Shown here: positions 25,252 to 34,323 of the stretch, piece after piece
How the letters are laid out: each line of letters opens with the position of its first letter
Numbering within the stretch: position 1 is the stretch's first letter
Assembly (NCBI RefSeq): GCF_039523795.1
Contig: NZ_BAAAFZ010000007.1
Coordinates: forward strand, 136,038-200,037
DNA length: 64,000 nucleotides
Reading direction: 5' to 3'
From: Craurococcus roseus
GTDB taxonomy: Bacteria > Pseudomonadota > Alphaproteobacteria > Acetobacterales > Acetobacteraceae
Program-made: the position numbers and the translations under genes
The notes under the pieces: generated by a model
What the model saw: only the letters and a program-made list of their open reading frames with translations
The model's database searches: none
Told to the model about the DNA's origin: nothing

Positions 25252-25908
25252 TCACACCACCCGGTCGGCGATCCGCTGGGGAGAGGGCATCGTCGTCCGG
25301 AACGACGGGCGCTCCGCCAAACGCCCGGCCAGCCTGACCAGTGCGGGGTGCAGGCTCCGCCAAGGGTGCTCGGGGAAGCGCACGTCGAGGTAGCCGAGCA
25401 CAGTGCCCGCCGCGATGTCGGCGAGGCCGAAGCGTCCGCCCACCAGCCAGCCGCCACGCGTGCCGCCCTCGCCCGCCTCGGCCAAGGCGGACAAGGCGCG
25501 CAGGCCGCCGTCCACCTTGCGCCGTTGCCGCGCCATCCAGGGGACGCTTTGGTGCTCCTCCGGCCGGCGCCGTTCCCAGAACAGCAGCACGAGCGCGTCG
25601 CAAACGCCGTCGGCGATCACCTCCGCCTGCCGGGCGGCGAGCGCGTCGTCCGTGCCGGCGGGCGCGAGCAGCGGCGGGTCCGGGTGCTTGGCCTCCAGCC
25701 ACTCCAGGACGAAGCGCGACTCGTAAATGCCGCGCCCGTCCGGCAGCACCAGCACGGGCAGCTTCTCCAAAGGGTTGTAGGCGGGCGTGGCGGTGGAGGA
25801 ATCCCACGGCACCTCCGTCGCCAGCTCGAAGGGGATGCCCTTTTCCGCCAACGCGATGCGGACCTTGCGGGCGTAGGGGCTCGGGGTGGCGCTGATGAGG
25901 CGGTACAT
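25252..25908 (-). CDS. Glutathione S-transferase family protein
   Basis: A 218-aa protein with the thioredoxin-like N-domain SATPSPYARKVRIALAEKGI (residues 6-25; Ser/Pro at the active helix), the cis-Pro and glutathione-binding motif EKLPVLVLPDGRGIYESRFV, and a helical C-domain with FGLADIAAGTVLGYLDVRFP carrying the N-cap Asp. GSTs conjugate glutathione to electrophiles or act as reductases or isomerases. The start is 8 bases after the stop of the upstream Bug protein gene, so the two are probably co-transcribed. The substrate is unknown. Confidence 0.87.
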   Translation of the reverse strand: MYRLISATPSPYARKVRIALAEKGIPFELATEVPWDSSTATPAYNPLEKLPVLVLPDGRGIYESRFVLEWLEAKHPDPPLLAPAGTDDALAARQAEVIADGVCDALVLLFWERRRPEEHQSVPWMARQRRKVDGGLRALSALAEAGEGGTRGGWLVGGRFGLADIAAGTVLGYLDVRFPEHPWRSLHPALVRLAGRLAERPSFRTTMPSPQRIADRVV

Positions 25909-25916
25909 GCGGCCGG

Positions 25917-26891
25917 TCAGGCTCCGTCCACGGTGATGTTGAGGGCGCGGACCACGACGCCGTAGGCCTCGCGCTCGGACCGCTGGAGTTCCGCGAGCGC
26001 CTCCGGCGTGGAGGGCTCCGGCTTGGCGGCCTGGGTGCGCATGGCGGCGGCGAAGGAAGGCGCGCGCATCGCCTCGCGCGCCGCCGCGTTCAGCCGCGCC
26101 ACCACCGCGGGCGGCGTGCGCGCGGGCACGTAGAGCGCTTGCCAGAGGCCGATGACCAAGTCCACGCCGAGTTCCCGCAAGGTGGGCGCGGCGGGCAGCA
26201 GCTCCAGCCGCTGGGGCGAGATCACCGCGAGGACGCGGGCGCGGCCGTCGCGCGCCATGGCTTCCGCGCCGCCGGCGGGCACCGCCATCACGTCCACCTG
26301 GCTCGCGGCGACCGCCTGCATGGCGGGCGCTTGGCCGGTGAAGGGCACGTGCAGCAGCTCCGCCTCCGCTTCGCGCGCGATCCGGGCGAAGGCCAGGTGC
26401 GCGGTGCTGCCGACGCCCCAGGAGCCGAACGAGAGCGCACCGGGCGCGCGCTTCGCCGCCGCCACGAGGCCGGCGAAGTCCTTGATCTCGGGCCGCGACG
26501 GGCCGGCCACGACGGCGAAGGGGATGGTGGCGACGAGCGAGACCGGCGCGAAGTCGCGCTCCGGGTCGTAGGCCAGGTTGCGGTAGGTGAGCGGGTTGAT
26601 CGCCTGGGTGTCCACGATGCCCATGAACATCGTGTAGCCGTCCGGCGCGGCGCGGGCGGCGGCCAGCGCGCCGACGCCGCCCCCGGCGCCGGCGCGGTTC
26701 TCCACCACCACGGGCTGCCCGAGCACGGCCGTCAAAGGCTGCGCCAGCGCGCGCGAGACGATGTCGTTCGCGCCGCCGGGGTTGAAGCCGGAGATGATGC
26801 GGAGCGGGCGGTCGGGAAAGGCGAGCGCGGGCGACGAGAGCGACAGGGCGGCGCCCGTGCCCAACAGGGCGCGGCGGGTGGTGGCTGTCAT
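25917..26891 (-). CDS. Tripartite tricarboxylate transporter (Bug family) substrate-binding protein
   Basis: A 324-aa secreted binding protein. The signal region TTRRALLGTGAALSLSSPALA contains twin arginines and may use Tat export. Bug motifs follow: FPDRPLRIISGFNPGGANDI, VVVENRAGAGGGVGALAAARA, PDGYTMFMG, YDPERDFAPVSLVA, LLHVPFTGQAPAMQAV and the late YVPARTPPAVVARLN. Orphan Bug proteins without TctAB membrane genes beside them are common in this lineage. Ligand unknown. It is followed by the GST gene. Confidence 0.9.
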   Translation of the reverse strand: MTATTRRALLGTGAALSLSSPALAFPDRPLRIISGFNPGGANDIVSRALAQPLTAVLGQPVVVENRAGAGGGVGALAAARAAPDGYTMFMGIVDTQAINPLTYRNLAYDPERDFAPVSLVATIPFAVVAGPSRPEIKDFAGLVAAAKRAPGALSFGSWGVGSTAHLAFARIAREAEAELLHVPFTGQAPAMQAVAASQVDVMAVPAGGAEAMARDGRARVLAVISPQRLELLPAAPTLRELGVDLVIGLWQALYVPARTPPAVVARLNAAAREAMRAPSFAAAMRTQAAKPEPSTPEALAELQRSEREAYGVVVRALNITVDGA

Positions 26892-26996
26892 CCGAGTCTC
26901 CCGGGTTGGGACCGGCGTTCTCCCTCGGCCGTCTTCTGCCGCCGCGCGCCGGGGCGGGCAAGTGCGCCGGCGGACGGCCCCCGCCGCGGGACGGCT

Positions 26997-28910
26997 TCAG
27001 GTCGCCGCCGATGCCGGCGGGGGAGGAGGATTCCGGTCGGACGCCGGGCGCAGCCGCGTGACGTTGCCATCCGGCGGCCATTCGCCTCCGGGCTGCGGCG
27101 CTCCCCCCGCCGCCGCTACGGCCGCCGGGAGCCACAAGGTCACGGTCGTCCCGCGGCCCAGCGCGGTCTCGATGGCCAGCGCCCCGCCCGCGCGTTCGGC
27201 GAAGCCGCGCGCCATGGCCAAGCCGAGGCCCGTGCCCCGTCCGCGCGGCTTCGTGGTGAAGAAGGGCTCGCCGGCGCGCGCCAGCGCCTCCGGCGACAGG
27301 CCGACGCCCGTGTCGCTCACGGACACCCGCGCGTACAGCCCCGGCGCCAACCTTTCCGGAGGGCGTCCGGCACCGCCCGCACGGCCCGCGCCGCCGGAGA
27401 CGCGCTCCGGCGCCGCCCGGACCGCCACCTCGCCGCCGCCGGGCATCGCGTCGCGGGCGTTGACCGCGAGGTTCATCACCGCCGCTTCCAGCTCGCCGCG
27501 ATCGCCCCGCACCAGCGCCGGCAACCCTCCCGCCTCCATGTAGCAGCGCAACCGGTGCGGGGCGCCTAGGGTGCGCGACAGGAGCTGGCACACGCTGGAC
27601 ACGGCCTCCGCCGGATCGGTCGCCGGCTCTGCGTCATCCTTGCCAGCGCCGTCTGCCCCTCGGTCGCGCCGGGCGAAATCGAGCATGCGCCGGGTCAGCG
27701 CCGCGCCGCGTCCGGCCGCTTCGTCGAGCATGCGCGCGAGCGAGCGCACGCGGTCCGGATCGCCGGCGTTCTGCTCGATGAGCCGAGCGCCGCCCTGCAC
27801 GGCTTGGGCCACGTTGGCGAAGTCGTGCGCCACGCCAGCGGCGAGCTGGCCCAGCAGTTCCAGCCGCTGCCCTTGCCTGGCCGTGTCCTCGGCCGCGGCG
27901 CGGCGTTCCTGCTCCGCGGCGAGGCGCCGCGCCTGGCGCATGGCCGAGAGCACGGCGAGCGCGAGCGCCGTGGCGGCCAAGGCGCAGACCGCGCCGAGCG
28001 CCAGGAGGTGCTGCCGCCACGCCGCGAGCGCCGACGCCACCGGAACGCCGTAGCCGACGACGACCGGGTAGTCCCCGGCCCTGGCGTAAGCGAAAACCCG
28101 TTCGACGCCGTCGATCGACGAGGTGGACCGGTAGGTGGCGCCCGGCAGCCCTTGGCCCAGGCGGAGCATGAGCGGGCTGGTCTGCGGCGGCAGGCGCGGC
28201 AACGCCCCCGCCGCCTCCGGGAAGCGCGCCAGCACCTCGCCGTCGGTGCGGACGAGGGAAATCGCCACGCCGGCCTGGCCGCGCGCGGCCTCGGCCCAGA
28301 ATCCGGTGAAGTAGGAGGCCGCGACGGCGACGTGGACCGTGCCGTCGAAAGCGCCGTCCGACGTGGTGCGGCGCCGGCTGATGCCGAAGTTGGACCGCTG
28401 GGTCGTCATGCCGACATAGGCGCGGCTGATGAAGGTGCCGCGGTCGGCCTCGCGCTGCGCCGACCAGAACTCGCGGTGGGCGACGGAGACGTAGCCGCCC
28501 GGCCCGAGCGGCAGGCTCGCCGCCCATTGCCGCCCTTCGGCGTCGGTGAGGGCGAGGGCCGAGACCTGCGGCAGGCCGGCGTGCATCGCCCGCATCTCCG
28601 CCGACAGCGCGGCCGAGGCGGCGCGGATCTCGTCCCAACCCATCCCTTGGGTGCGGCGGTCGAGCTGGCGCACCAGCAACTCGTGCGTCTCGAGCGCCTT
28701 GAGGGCGTGCTCGCGGAGCACCGCCGCCGCCCCGCGGGCGTCGTCCTCAAGCCCGCGGAGCAGTTGCGCGCGGTCGTACCAAGCTGCACCGGCGAACAAC
28801 AGCGCGGGCACCGCGACGGAGGCGGCCAGCGCGAGCCGCAGCCGGCGCAGCGTGCGGATCGCCGCCTTGTGTTGCGCGTTCGTGCGCCTCAGCAGTTCCG
28901 GGTCCACCAT
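26997..28910 (-). CDS. Sensor histidine kinase with dCache-type periplasmic sensor
   Basis: A 637-aa kinase. TM1 is about 27-44 and TM2 about 302-322. The ~255 residues between form a Cache sensor (ALALTDAEGRQWAAS, VSVAHREFWSAQ, VGYGVPVASALA), the type that binds small carboxylates or amino acids. H362 is in LAAGVAHDFANVAQAVQGGA, and the ATPase has NLAVNARDAMPGGG, DTGVGLS and GRGTGLGLAMA. Unlike its paralogue at 13306-15798 it has no receiver and instead ends in a Pro-rich tail. The soe operon is divergent across 192 bp; regulation of soe by this kinase is a possibility only. Confidence 0.87.
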   Translation of the reverse strand: MVDPELLRRTNAQHKAAIRTLRRLRLALAASVAVPALLFAGAAWYDRAQLLRGLEDDARGAAAVLREHALKALETHELLVRQLDRRTQGMGWDEIRAASAALSAEMRAMHAGLPQVSALALTDAEGRQWAASLPLGPGGYVSVAHREFWSAQREADRGTFISRAYVGMTTQRSNFGISRRRTTSDGAFDGTVHVAVAASYFTGFWAEAARGQAGVAISLVRTDGEVLARFPEAAGALPRLPPQTSPLMLRLGQGLPGATYRSTSSIDGVERVFAYARAGDYPVVVGYGVPVASALAAWRQHLLALGAVCALAATALALAVLSAMRQARRLAAEQERRAAAEDTARQGQRLELLGQLAAGVAHDFANVAQAVQGGARLIEQNAGDPDRVRSLARMLDEAAGRGAALTRRMLDFARRDRGADGAGKDDAEPATDPAEAVSSVCQLLSRTLGAPHRLRCYMEAGGLPALVRGDRGELEAAVMNLAVNARDAMPGGGEVAVRAAPERVSGGAGRAGGAGRPPERLAPGLYARVSVSDTGVGLSPEALARAGEPFFTTKPRGRGTGLGLAMARGFAERAGGALAIETALGRGTTVTLWLPAAVAAAGGAPQPGGEWPPDGNVTRLRPASDRNPPPPPASAAT

Positions 28911-29102
28911 GCCAGCCGGTTCCGCCCTGCCGCCGCACCGTCGCCGACACGGCGGCCAATCCGGCGCATCCGCCCGCCCAACATAAGCCCACGGACGAGC
29001 GGCCCGCCACCCTTCGGCATCGGGCACCGCCTGCGGCGGATGGGAATTGCTTCCGTTGGCGGGGCGTGCCTTACTCGGCGCCATGCCCCTCGGAGCCGCC
29101 TG

Positions 29103-32012
29103 ATGCCGGAAGCGCCGACCCCGCCGTCGCACGCCTTCCCCTCGACTTCGCCGACCGCCGACCCGCAGGTGCAGTACTCCACGCCGGTCGGCGACGAAGC
29201 GAAATTCACCACCTGCTACATGTGCGCCTGCCGCTGCGGCATCAAAGTCCACCTGAAGGACGGGCGCGTCCGCTACATCGAGGGCAACCCGGACCACCCG
29301 GTCAACAAGGGCGTGCTCTGCGGCAAGGGCTCGGCCGGCATCATGACGCAGTACTCGCCGGCGCGGCTCAAGGCGCCGCTCCGGCGCCTGGGGGAGCGCG
29401 GCTCGGGCGAGTTCGAGGAGATCTCTTGGGACGAGGCCTTGGAGACCGCCACAGGCTGGCTCAAGCGCGTGCGGGAAACGGACCCGAAGCGCCTCGCCTT
29501 CTTCACCGGGCGGGACCAGAGCCAGGCGCTCACCGGCTTCTGGGCGGCGCAGTTCGGCACGCCCAACTTCGCGGCGCACGGGGGCTTCTGTTCCGTGAAC
29601 ATGGCGGCGGGCGGGCTCTACTCGATCGGCGGCGCGTTCTGGGAATTCGGCGAGCCGGACTGGGATCGCTCGCGCCTGTTCCTGATGTTCGGCGTGGCGG
29701 AGGACCACGACAGCAACCCGCTCAAGCTCGGCCTGTCGCGCCTGAAGGAGCGCGGGGCGAAGTTCGTCTCGGTGAACCCGGTGCGGACCGGCTACTCCGC
29801 CATCGCCGACGAGTGGGTTGGCATCCGGCCGGGCACCGACGGCTTGCTCGTGCTGGCGCTGGTCCATGAGTTGCTGCGGACGGACCGCGTCGATGGCGAG
29901 TTCCTGGCGCGGTACACCAACGCGACTTGGCTGATCGTGCGGAATCCAGGCGGCGCGGACGACGGGCTGGTCGCGCGCGGCGAAGGCGGCAAGCCGCTCG
30001 CCTGGGATCGCGCGCGGGGCGCGGTGGACGCCGCGCTGCCCGACCTCTCACCGGTCCTGGCCGGCGACTTCACGCTGCCCGACAGGCGGCGCGCGCGACC
30101 GGTGTTCCACCTGATGGCGGAGCGCTACCTCGGCGCCGAGTACGCGCCGGACGCGGTGGCGGAGCGGTGCGGCGTGCCGGCGGAGCGCATCCGGCGCTTG
30201 GCAGCGGAGATCGCCCGTGTGGCGTTCGAGCAGCCGGTGGTGATCGAGCAGCCCTGGACGGACACCTACGGCCGTCGGCACGAGCGCATGGTGGGGCGGC
30301 CGGTGTCGTTCCACGCGATGCGCGGCATTTCCGCGCACTCCAACGGCTTCCACACCTGCCGGGCGCTGCACCTGTTGCAGATGCTGCTGGGCGCGGTGGA
30401 TACGCCCGGTTCCTGGCGCTACAAGTCGCCCTTCCCGCGGCCGATCCCGCCGGCGCCCGGGCCGGCCGGCAAGGGTTCGAAGCCGAACACGCCGCTTTCG
30501 GGCAACATCCTCGCCTTCCCGCACGGGCCGGACGACCTGCTGGTCAACGACGACGGCTCGCCCATACGCATCGACAAGGCGTTCTCCTGGGAGGCGCCGC
30601 TCGGGCTGCACGGGGCGATGCACACCGTCATCGGCAACGCCGGCGCGGGCGACCCCTACCCCATCGACACGCTGTTCATGTTCATGGCCAACATGGCCTG
30701 GAACAGCGCCATGAACCCGGGCGAGACGACGCGCATCCTGACGGAGAAGCGCGCCGACGGGGAGTACGTGATACCCCACGTCATCTACTCCGACGCCTAC
30801 TTCTCGGAAACGGTGCCCTACGCCGACCTGATCCTGCCGGACACCACCTACCTCGAACGGTGGGACTGCATCTCCATCCTCGACCGGCCGATCGGCAGCG
30901 CGCACGGGGCAGGCGACGCCATCCGCCAGCCGGTGATCGAGCCCGACCGCGACGTGCGGCCGTTCCAGGACGTGTTGATCGACCTCGGCGCGCGGCTCGG
31001 CCTGCCGGCCTTCGTCAAGGAGGACGGCTCGCCCCGCTACAAGGACTACCCGGACTACATCGTGAACCACGAGCGGACGCCCGGCGTCGGGCCACTCGCG
31101 GGCTGGCGCGGCGCGGACGGGACGAAGAAGGGCAAGGGCGAGCCGAACCCGGACCAGCTCAAGCGCTACGTGGAGAACGGCTGCTTCTGGCTCGACCACC
31201 TGCCCCCCGAACAGGGCTTCTTCAAGCACGCGAACCGCGACTACCTCGAACAGGCCAAGGCGATGGGACTGGTCGGGAGCGCCGGGCAGATTGTGCTCCA
31301 GATCTGGTCGGAGCCGTTGCAGAAGTTCCGCCTCGCCGCGGAAGGGCACGGCGCGGTGCGGCCGCCCGACCGGCTGCGCGAGCGCGTGCGCACCTACTGC
31401 GACCCGCTGCCGATCTGGTACGCGCCGCTGGAGCACGGGGCGCAGGACCTGTCGCGCTTCCCGGTTTCGGCCATCACGCAGCGGCCGATGGCGCACTACC
31501 ATTCCTGGGGCTCGATGAACGCTTGGCTGCGGCAGATCCACGGCTCCAACCGGCTCTACATGGCGCGGTCCAGGGCGCGGGAGATGGGCCTCGGCGAAGA
31601 CGATTGGGTCTGGGTGGAGAGCCGCGCCGGGCGCCTGAAATGCCAGCTCCGGCTGATGGAGGGCGTGAACCCGGACACGGTCTGGACCTGGAACGCCATC
31701 GGCAAGCGCGCCGGCGCGTGGGGGCTGACGGAGGACAGCCCGGAGGCGAACCAGGGCTTCCTGCTCAACCACGTCATCTCCGAGTGGCTGCCGGCGCAGC
31801 AGGGCTTCCGGCTCGCCAACAGCGACCCGGTGACGGGGCAAGCGGCGTGGTACGACCTGCGCGTGCGGATCGAGCGCGCGGCGCCGGAGGAAGCGGGCGT
31901 GGTCTCGCCGCGCCCCGATCCCCTGCGCGCCCCGCCGCACCTCGGCGAGCGCCGGCCGGAGGTGCTGCGCTTCAACGCCAACGCGCCCGCCATCGGGGCG
32001 GCGCCGCGATGA
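29103..32012 (+). CDS. soeA: Sulfite dehydrogenase (SoeABC-type) molybdopterin catalytic subunit
   Basis: A 969-aa molybdopterin oxidoreductase of the DMSO-reductase superfamily. A [4Fe-4S] site (CYMCACRCGI, then GVLCGKGSAG) starts near residue 39. The Mo-site region reads GGFCSVNMAAGGLYSIGG; the Cys is the likely Mo ligand. Further motifs are FGVAEDHDSNP, SVNPVRTGYSAIADEWVGIR and, near the end, WVWVESRAGRLKC for the second pterin. Length and sequence fit SoeA of the cytoplasmic sulfite-oxidising enzyme of Allochromatium and Ruegeria. No twin-arginine signal is seen, consistent with a cytoplasmic site. soeB overlaps it by ATGA. Related polysulfide or thiosulfate enzymes are less likely. Confidence 0.88.
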   Translation: MPEAPTPPSHAFPSTSPTADPQVQYSTPVGDEAKFTTCYMCACRCGIKVHLKDGRVRYIEGNPDHPVNKGVLCGKGSAGIMTQYSPARLKAPLRRLGERGSGEFEEISWDEALETATGWLKRVRETDPKRLAFFTGRDQSQALTGFWAAQFGTPNFAAHGGFCSVNMAAGGLYSIGGAFWEFGEPDWDRSRLFLMFGVAEDHDSNPLKLGLSRLKERGAKFVSVNPVRTGYSAIADEWVGIRPGTDGLLVLALVHELLRTDRVDGEFLARYTNATWLIVRNPGGADDGLVARGEGGKPLAWDRARGAVDAALPDLSPVLAGDFTLPDRRRARPVFHLMAERYLGAEYAPDAVAERCGVPAERIRRLAAEIARVAFEQPVVIEQPWTDTYGRRHERMVGRPVSFHAMRGISAHSNGFHTCRALHLLQMLLGAVDTPGSWRYKSPFPRPIPPAPGPAGKGSKPNTPLSGNILAFPHGPDDLLVNDDGSPIRIDKAFSWEAPLGLHGAMHTVIGNAGAGDPYPIDTLFMFMANMAWNSAMNPGETTRILTEKRADGEYVIPHVIYSDAYFSETVPYADLILPDTTYLERWDCISILDRPIGSAHGAGDAIRQPVIEPDRDVRPFQDVLIDLGARLGLPAFVKEDGSPRYKDYPDYIVNHERTPGVGPLAGWRGADGTKKGKGEPNPDQLKRYVENGCFWLDHLPPEQGFFKHANRDYLEQAKAMGLVGSAGQIVLQIWSEPLQKFRLAAEGHGAVRPPDRLRERVRTYCDPLPIWYAPLEHGAQDLSRFPVSAITQRPMAHYHSWGSMNAWLRQIHGSNRLYMARSRAREMGLGEDDWVWVESRAGRLKCQLRLMEGVNPDTVWTWNAIGKRAGAWGLTEDSPEANQGFLLNHVISEWLPAQQGFRLANSDPVTGQAAWYDLRVRIERAAPEEAGVVSPRPDPLRAPPHLGERRPEVLRFNANAPAIGAAPR

Positions 32013-32755
32013 CCTCCCTCCCCGACCGTCCGCCCGGCGCGAAGAAGCTCGGCCTTGTCATCGACCTCGACACCTGCGTCGGCTGCCAGGCCTGCGCCAC
32101 CAACTGCAAGGAGTGGAACGCCTCCGGCCACAGCGCGCCCTTGCCGGACTTCCACCCCTACTCCGCCGGCGCCGAGGGCGTATGGTTCAACCGCGTCCAT
32201 TCCTACGAGGCGGGCGAGGGCAACGGGGGGCGCACCGTCCACTTCCCGCGCTCCTGCCTGCATTGCGAGAACGCGGCCTGCGTCACCGTCTGCCCGACCG
32301 GCGCCTCCTACAAGCGCGCCGAGGACGGGATCGTGCTGGTCAACGCCGAGACCTGCATCGGCTGCGGACTCTGCGCCTGGGCCTGCCCCTACGGCGCGCG
32401 GGAGATGGACGAGGACTCGGGCGTGATGAAGAAGTGCACGCTCTGCATCGACCGCATCTACAACGAGACCATCCCGGAAGCGCAGCGCCAGCCGGCTTGC
32501 GTCATCACCTGCCCGACGCGGGCGCGGCACTTCGGCGACCTGGGCGACCCGGACAGCGCGGTGTCGCAACTGGTGGCCCGGCGCGGCGGGCAGGACCTGA
32601 TGCCGGAACTCGGCTACGCGCCGGTGAACAAGTACCTGCCGCCGCGGGAGCGCTCCTCCGCGCTCACCGAAGCCAAGCCGGTGGAGGAGGCGCCGACGCC
32701 GATGGACATCGCCAACCCGCTGCTGCGGTGGATGGACCGGGTCCTGTCGCGGTGA
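32009..32755 (+). CDS. soeB: Sulfite dehydrogenase iron-sulfur subunit
   Basis: A 248-aa electron-transfer protein with four cysteine clusters for [4Fe-4S] centres: CVGCQACATNCKEWN, CLHCENAACVTVCPTGA, CIGCGLCAWACPYGA and CTLCIDRI...CVITCPTRA. This is the DmsB/PsrB pattern. Its ATG overlaps the soeA stop by four bases, indicating translational coupling. It passes electrons between SoeA and the membrane subunit SoeC. Confidence 0.92.
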   Translation: MTSLPDRPPGAKKLGLVIDLDTCVGCQACATNCKEWNASGHSAPLPDFHPYSAGAEGVWFNRVHSYEAGEGNGGRTVHFPRSCLHCENAACVTVCPTGASYKRAEDGIVLVNAETCIGCGLCAWACPYGAREMDEDSGVMKKCTLCIDRIYNETIPEAQRQPACVITCPTRARHFGDLGDPDSAVSQLVARRGGQDLMPELGYAPVNKYLPPRERSSALTEAKPVEEAPTPMDIANPLLRWMDRVLSR

Positions 32756-33684
32756 ATCCCGCGCCGTCCATCGTCTTCTTCACCACCGCTTCCGGCGCCG
32801 GCTACGGGCTGCTGTTCTGGCTGGGCTTGTTGCGGGCGCTCGGCTGGGGCGCCGGGGCGCCGCCTTCCTTCGGCGCGGCAGCCGTCCTGCTGGCGCTGGC
32901 GCTCATCACCGCCGGGCTGCTGTCGTCGCTCGCGCATCTCGGCAACCCGCAGCGGGCGTGGCGGGCGCTGTCGCAATGGCGATCCTCCTGGCTCTCGCGC
33001 GAGGGCGTGGCGGCGGTGCTGACCTACCCGCCGGCGCTGCTGTTCCTCTCGGCGCTGTGGTTCGGGTGGCCGGGGTTGGCGGTCGTCGGCGGGCTGCTGT
33101 CGGCGGCGGGCGCCGTCGCCACGGTGTACTGCACGGCGATGATCTACGCCTCGCTCAAGACGGTGCGGCAGTGGCGGCACCCGCTGGTCGTGCCCGGCTA
33201 CTTCGCCATGGCGGCGTTGAGCGGCGCCGCACTGCTGGCCGCCTTGGCGGCGGCGTGGGGCTTGCGGGGCGCCGTCCTTGTGCCGGCGGCGCTGGCCGTG
33301 CTGGGGGGAGTCGCCGCCCTGGCGCTGAAGCTCGCCTACTGGCGCGCGGTGGACGCCGGCCTGCCCGGGCCGACGGCGGAGAGCGCCACCTCGCTCGGCG
33401 CCATCGGCCGCGTCCGCCCGCTCGACCCGCCGCACACGCAGCAGAACTACCTCTTGCGGGAGATGGGCTTCCGCGTCGCCCGCAAGCACGCGGCGCGGCT
33501 CAGGGCCGTCGCGCTTGCGGCGGGCTTCGCGGCGCCGGCAGCCCTGGCGCTGCTTGCCTTGGCCGGGGCGCCCGCGGCGCCGCTGCTGGCGCTCGGCGCG
33601 CTGCTCGCGCTGCTCGGCGTGCTGGTGGAGCGGTGGCTGATGTTCGCCGAGGCGACGCACACCGTCATGCTCTACTACCGCTGA
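32752..33684 (+). CDS. soeC: Sulfite dehydrogenase membrane anchor (DmsC-like)
   Basis: A 310-aa protein with about eight hydrophobic helices (for example AAVLLALALITAGLLSSLAH, LAVVGGLLSAAGAVATVYCT, APLLALGALLALLGVLVERW). The conserved LGNPQRAWRALSQWRSSWLSR loop and THTVMLYYR end are as in DmsC-type anchors. The start is GTG 32752, overlapping the soeB stop as GTGA. It anchors SoeAB to the inner membrane and exchanges electrons with quinone. It is the last gene of soeABC. Confidence 0.9.
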   Translation: MNPAPSIVFFTTASGAGYGLLFWLGLLRALGWGAGAPPSFGAAAVLLALALITAGLLSSLAHLGNPQRAWRALSQWRSSWLSREGVAAVLTYPPALLFLSALWFGWPGLAVVGGLLSAAGAVATVYCTAMIYASLKTVRQWRHPLVVPGYFAMAALSGAALLAALAAAWGLRGAVLVPAALAVLGGVAALALKLAYWRAVDAGLPGPTAESATSLGAIGRVRPLDPPHTQQNYLLREMGFRVARKHAARLRAVALAAGFAAPAALALLALAGAPAAPLLALGALLALLGVLVERWLMFAEATHTVMLYYR

Positions 33685-34298
33685 CGGCGCCGCGGCTTCG
33701 ATCCTCGGGGTAGAAGTCGGCGATGGCGAACTCGGAGCCCAGCGGGTCGAACCGGACCGATCCGTCCACCAGCACCCGGCTCTCGATGCCCGCGCCGTCG
33801 TCGCTTCGCCGGTGATGGATGACCTGCGGGCGATCCGCGCGCAGGATGAGGTGGTGCCGCACCGACAGCATCCCGAGGCAATCGGCCAGCTTCGCGCCGG
33901 TGCCCACCGATCGCGTGGACGGCGACAGGACCTCCACCACGACCGCCGGATGCGGCACCGCCGCGACGTCCGGGGCCAACGGACAGCCGCAGTTCACCAC
34001 CGCGTCCGGCTCGTGGCCATCGTCCCCGATCTCGACCGCAATGCCGTCGCCAAACGCTTGGCACGGCAGCCCGGCCGCGCGCGGCCGCGTCGGGCGCCCG
34101 CCAAGCTCGCATCCTTGCCAAGTTGCGCGCGGCGCGTTCGGGCGCCACGGTCAGAACTTCGCCCGCCACCGGCTCGAAGCGGCCGCGCGGCTGCGCTTCC
34201 GCCCAACGGCGGTACCCCGCGCGGGGCATCCGGAGCGGCGGCTTGGCCAGCGGAGCGTCCTTGCCGCCACGCCACCACCGGGGCCGCCTTCCCGCCAT
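33665..34298 (-). pseudogene. Uma2-family (DUF820) endonuclease-like gene, frameshifted
   Basis: Two frames together make one Uma2 protein. The N-terminal part (frame ending around 34080) reads AKPPLRMPRAGYRRWAEAQP, GRFEPVAGEVLTVAPERAA. The C-terminal part in another frame reads PCQAFGDGIAVEI, PDAVVNCG, HPAVVVEVLSPSTRSVGTGA and ADFYPED. The switch lies near 34075-34090 in the run gcccggccgcgcgcgg, where a single-base change would restore the frame. Uma2 proteins have a PD-(D/E)XK-like fold and unknown role. The 3' end overlaps soeC by 20 bases. It could be a real pseudogene or a sequencing error. Confidence 0.7.
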
Positions 34299-34323
34299 CG
34301 GGCGCGGGACGGCGGCATTCGGG

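Noticed and set aside
27804..29102. Long N-terminal extension of SoeA
   Set aside because: It is antisense to the dCache kinase gene; homology to SoeA starts only after ATG 29103.
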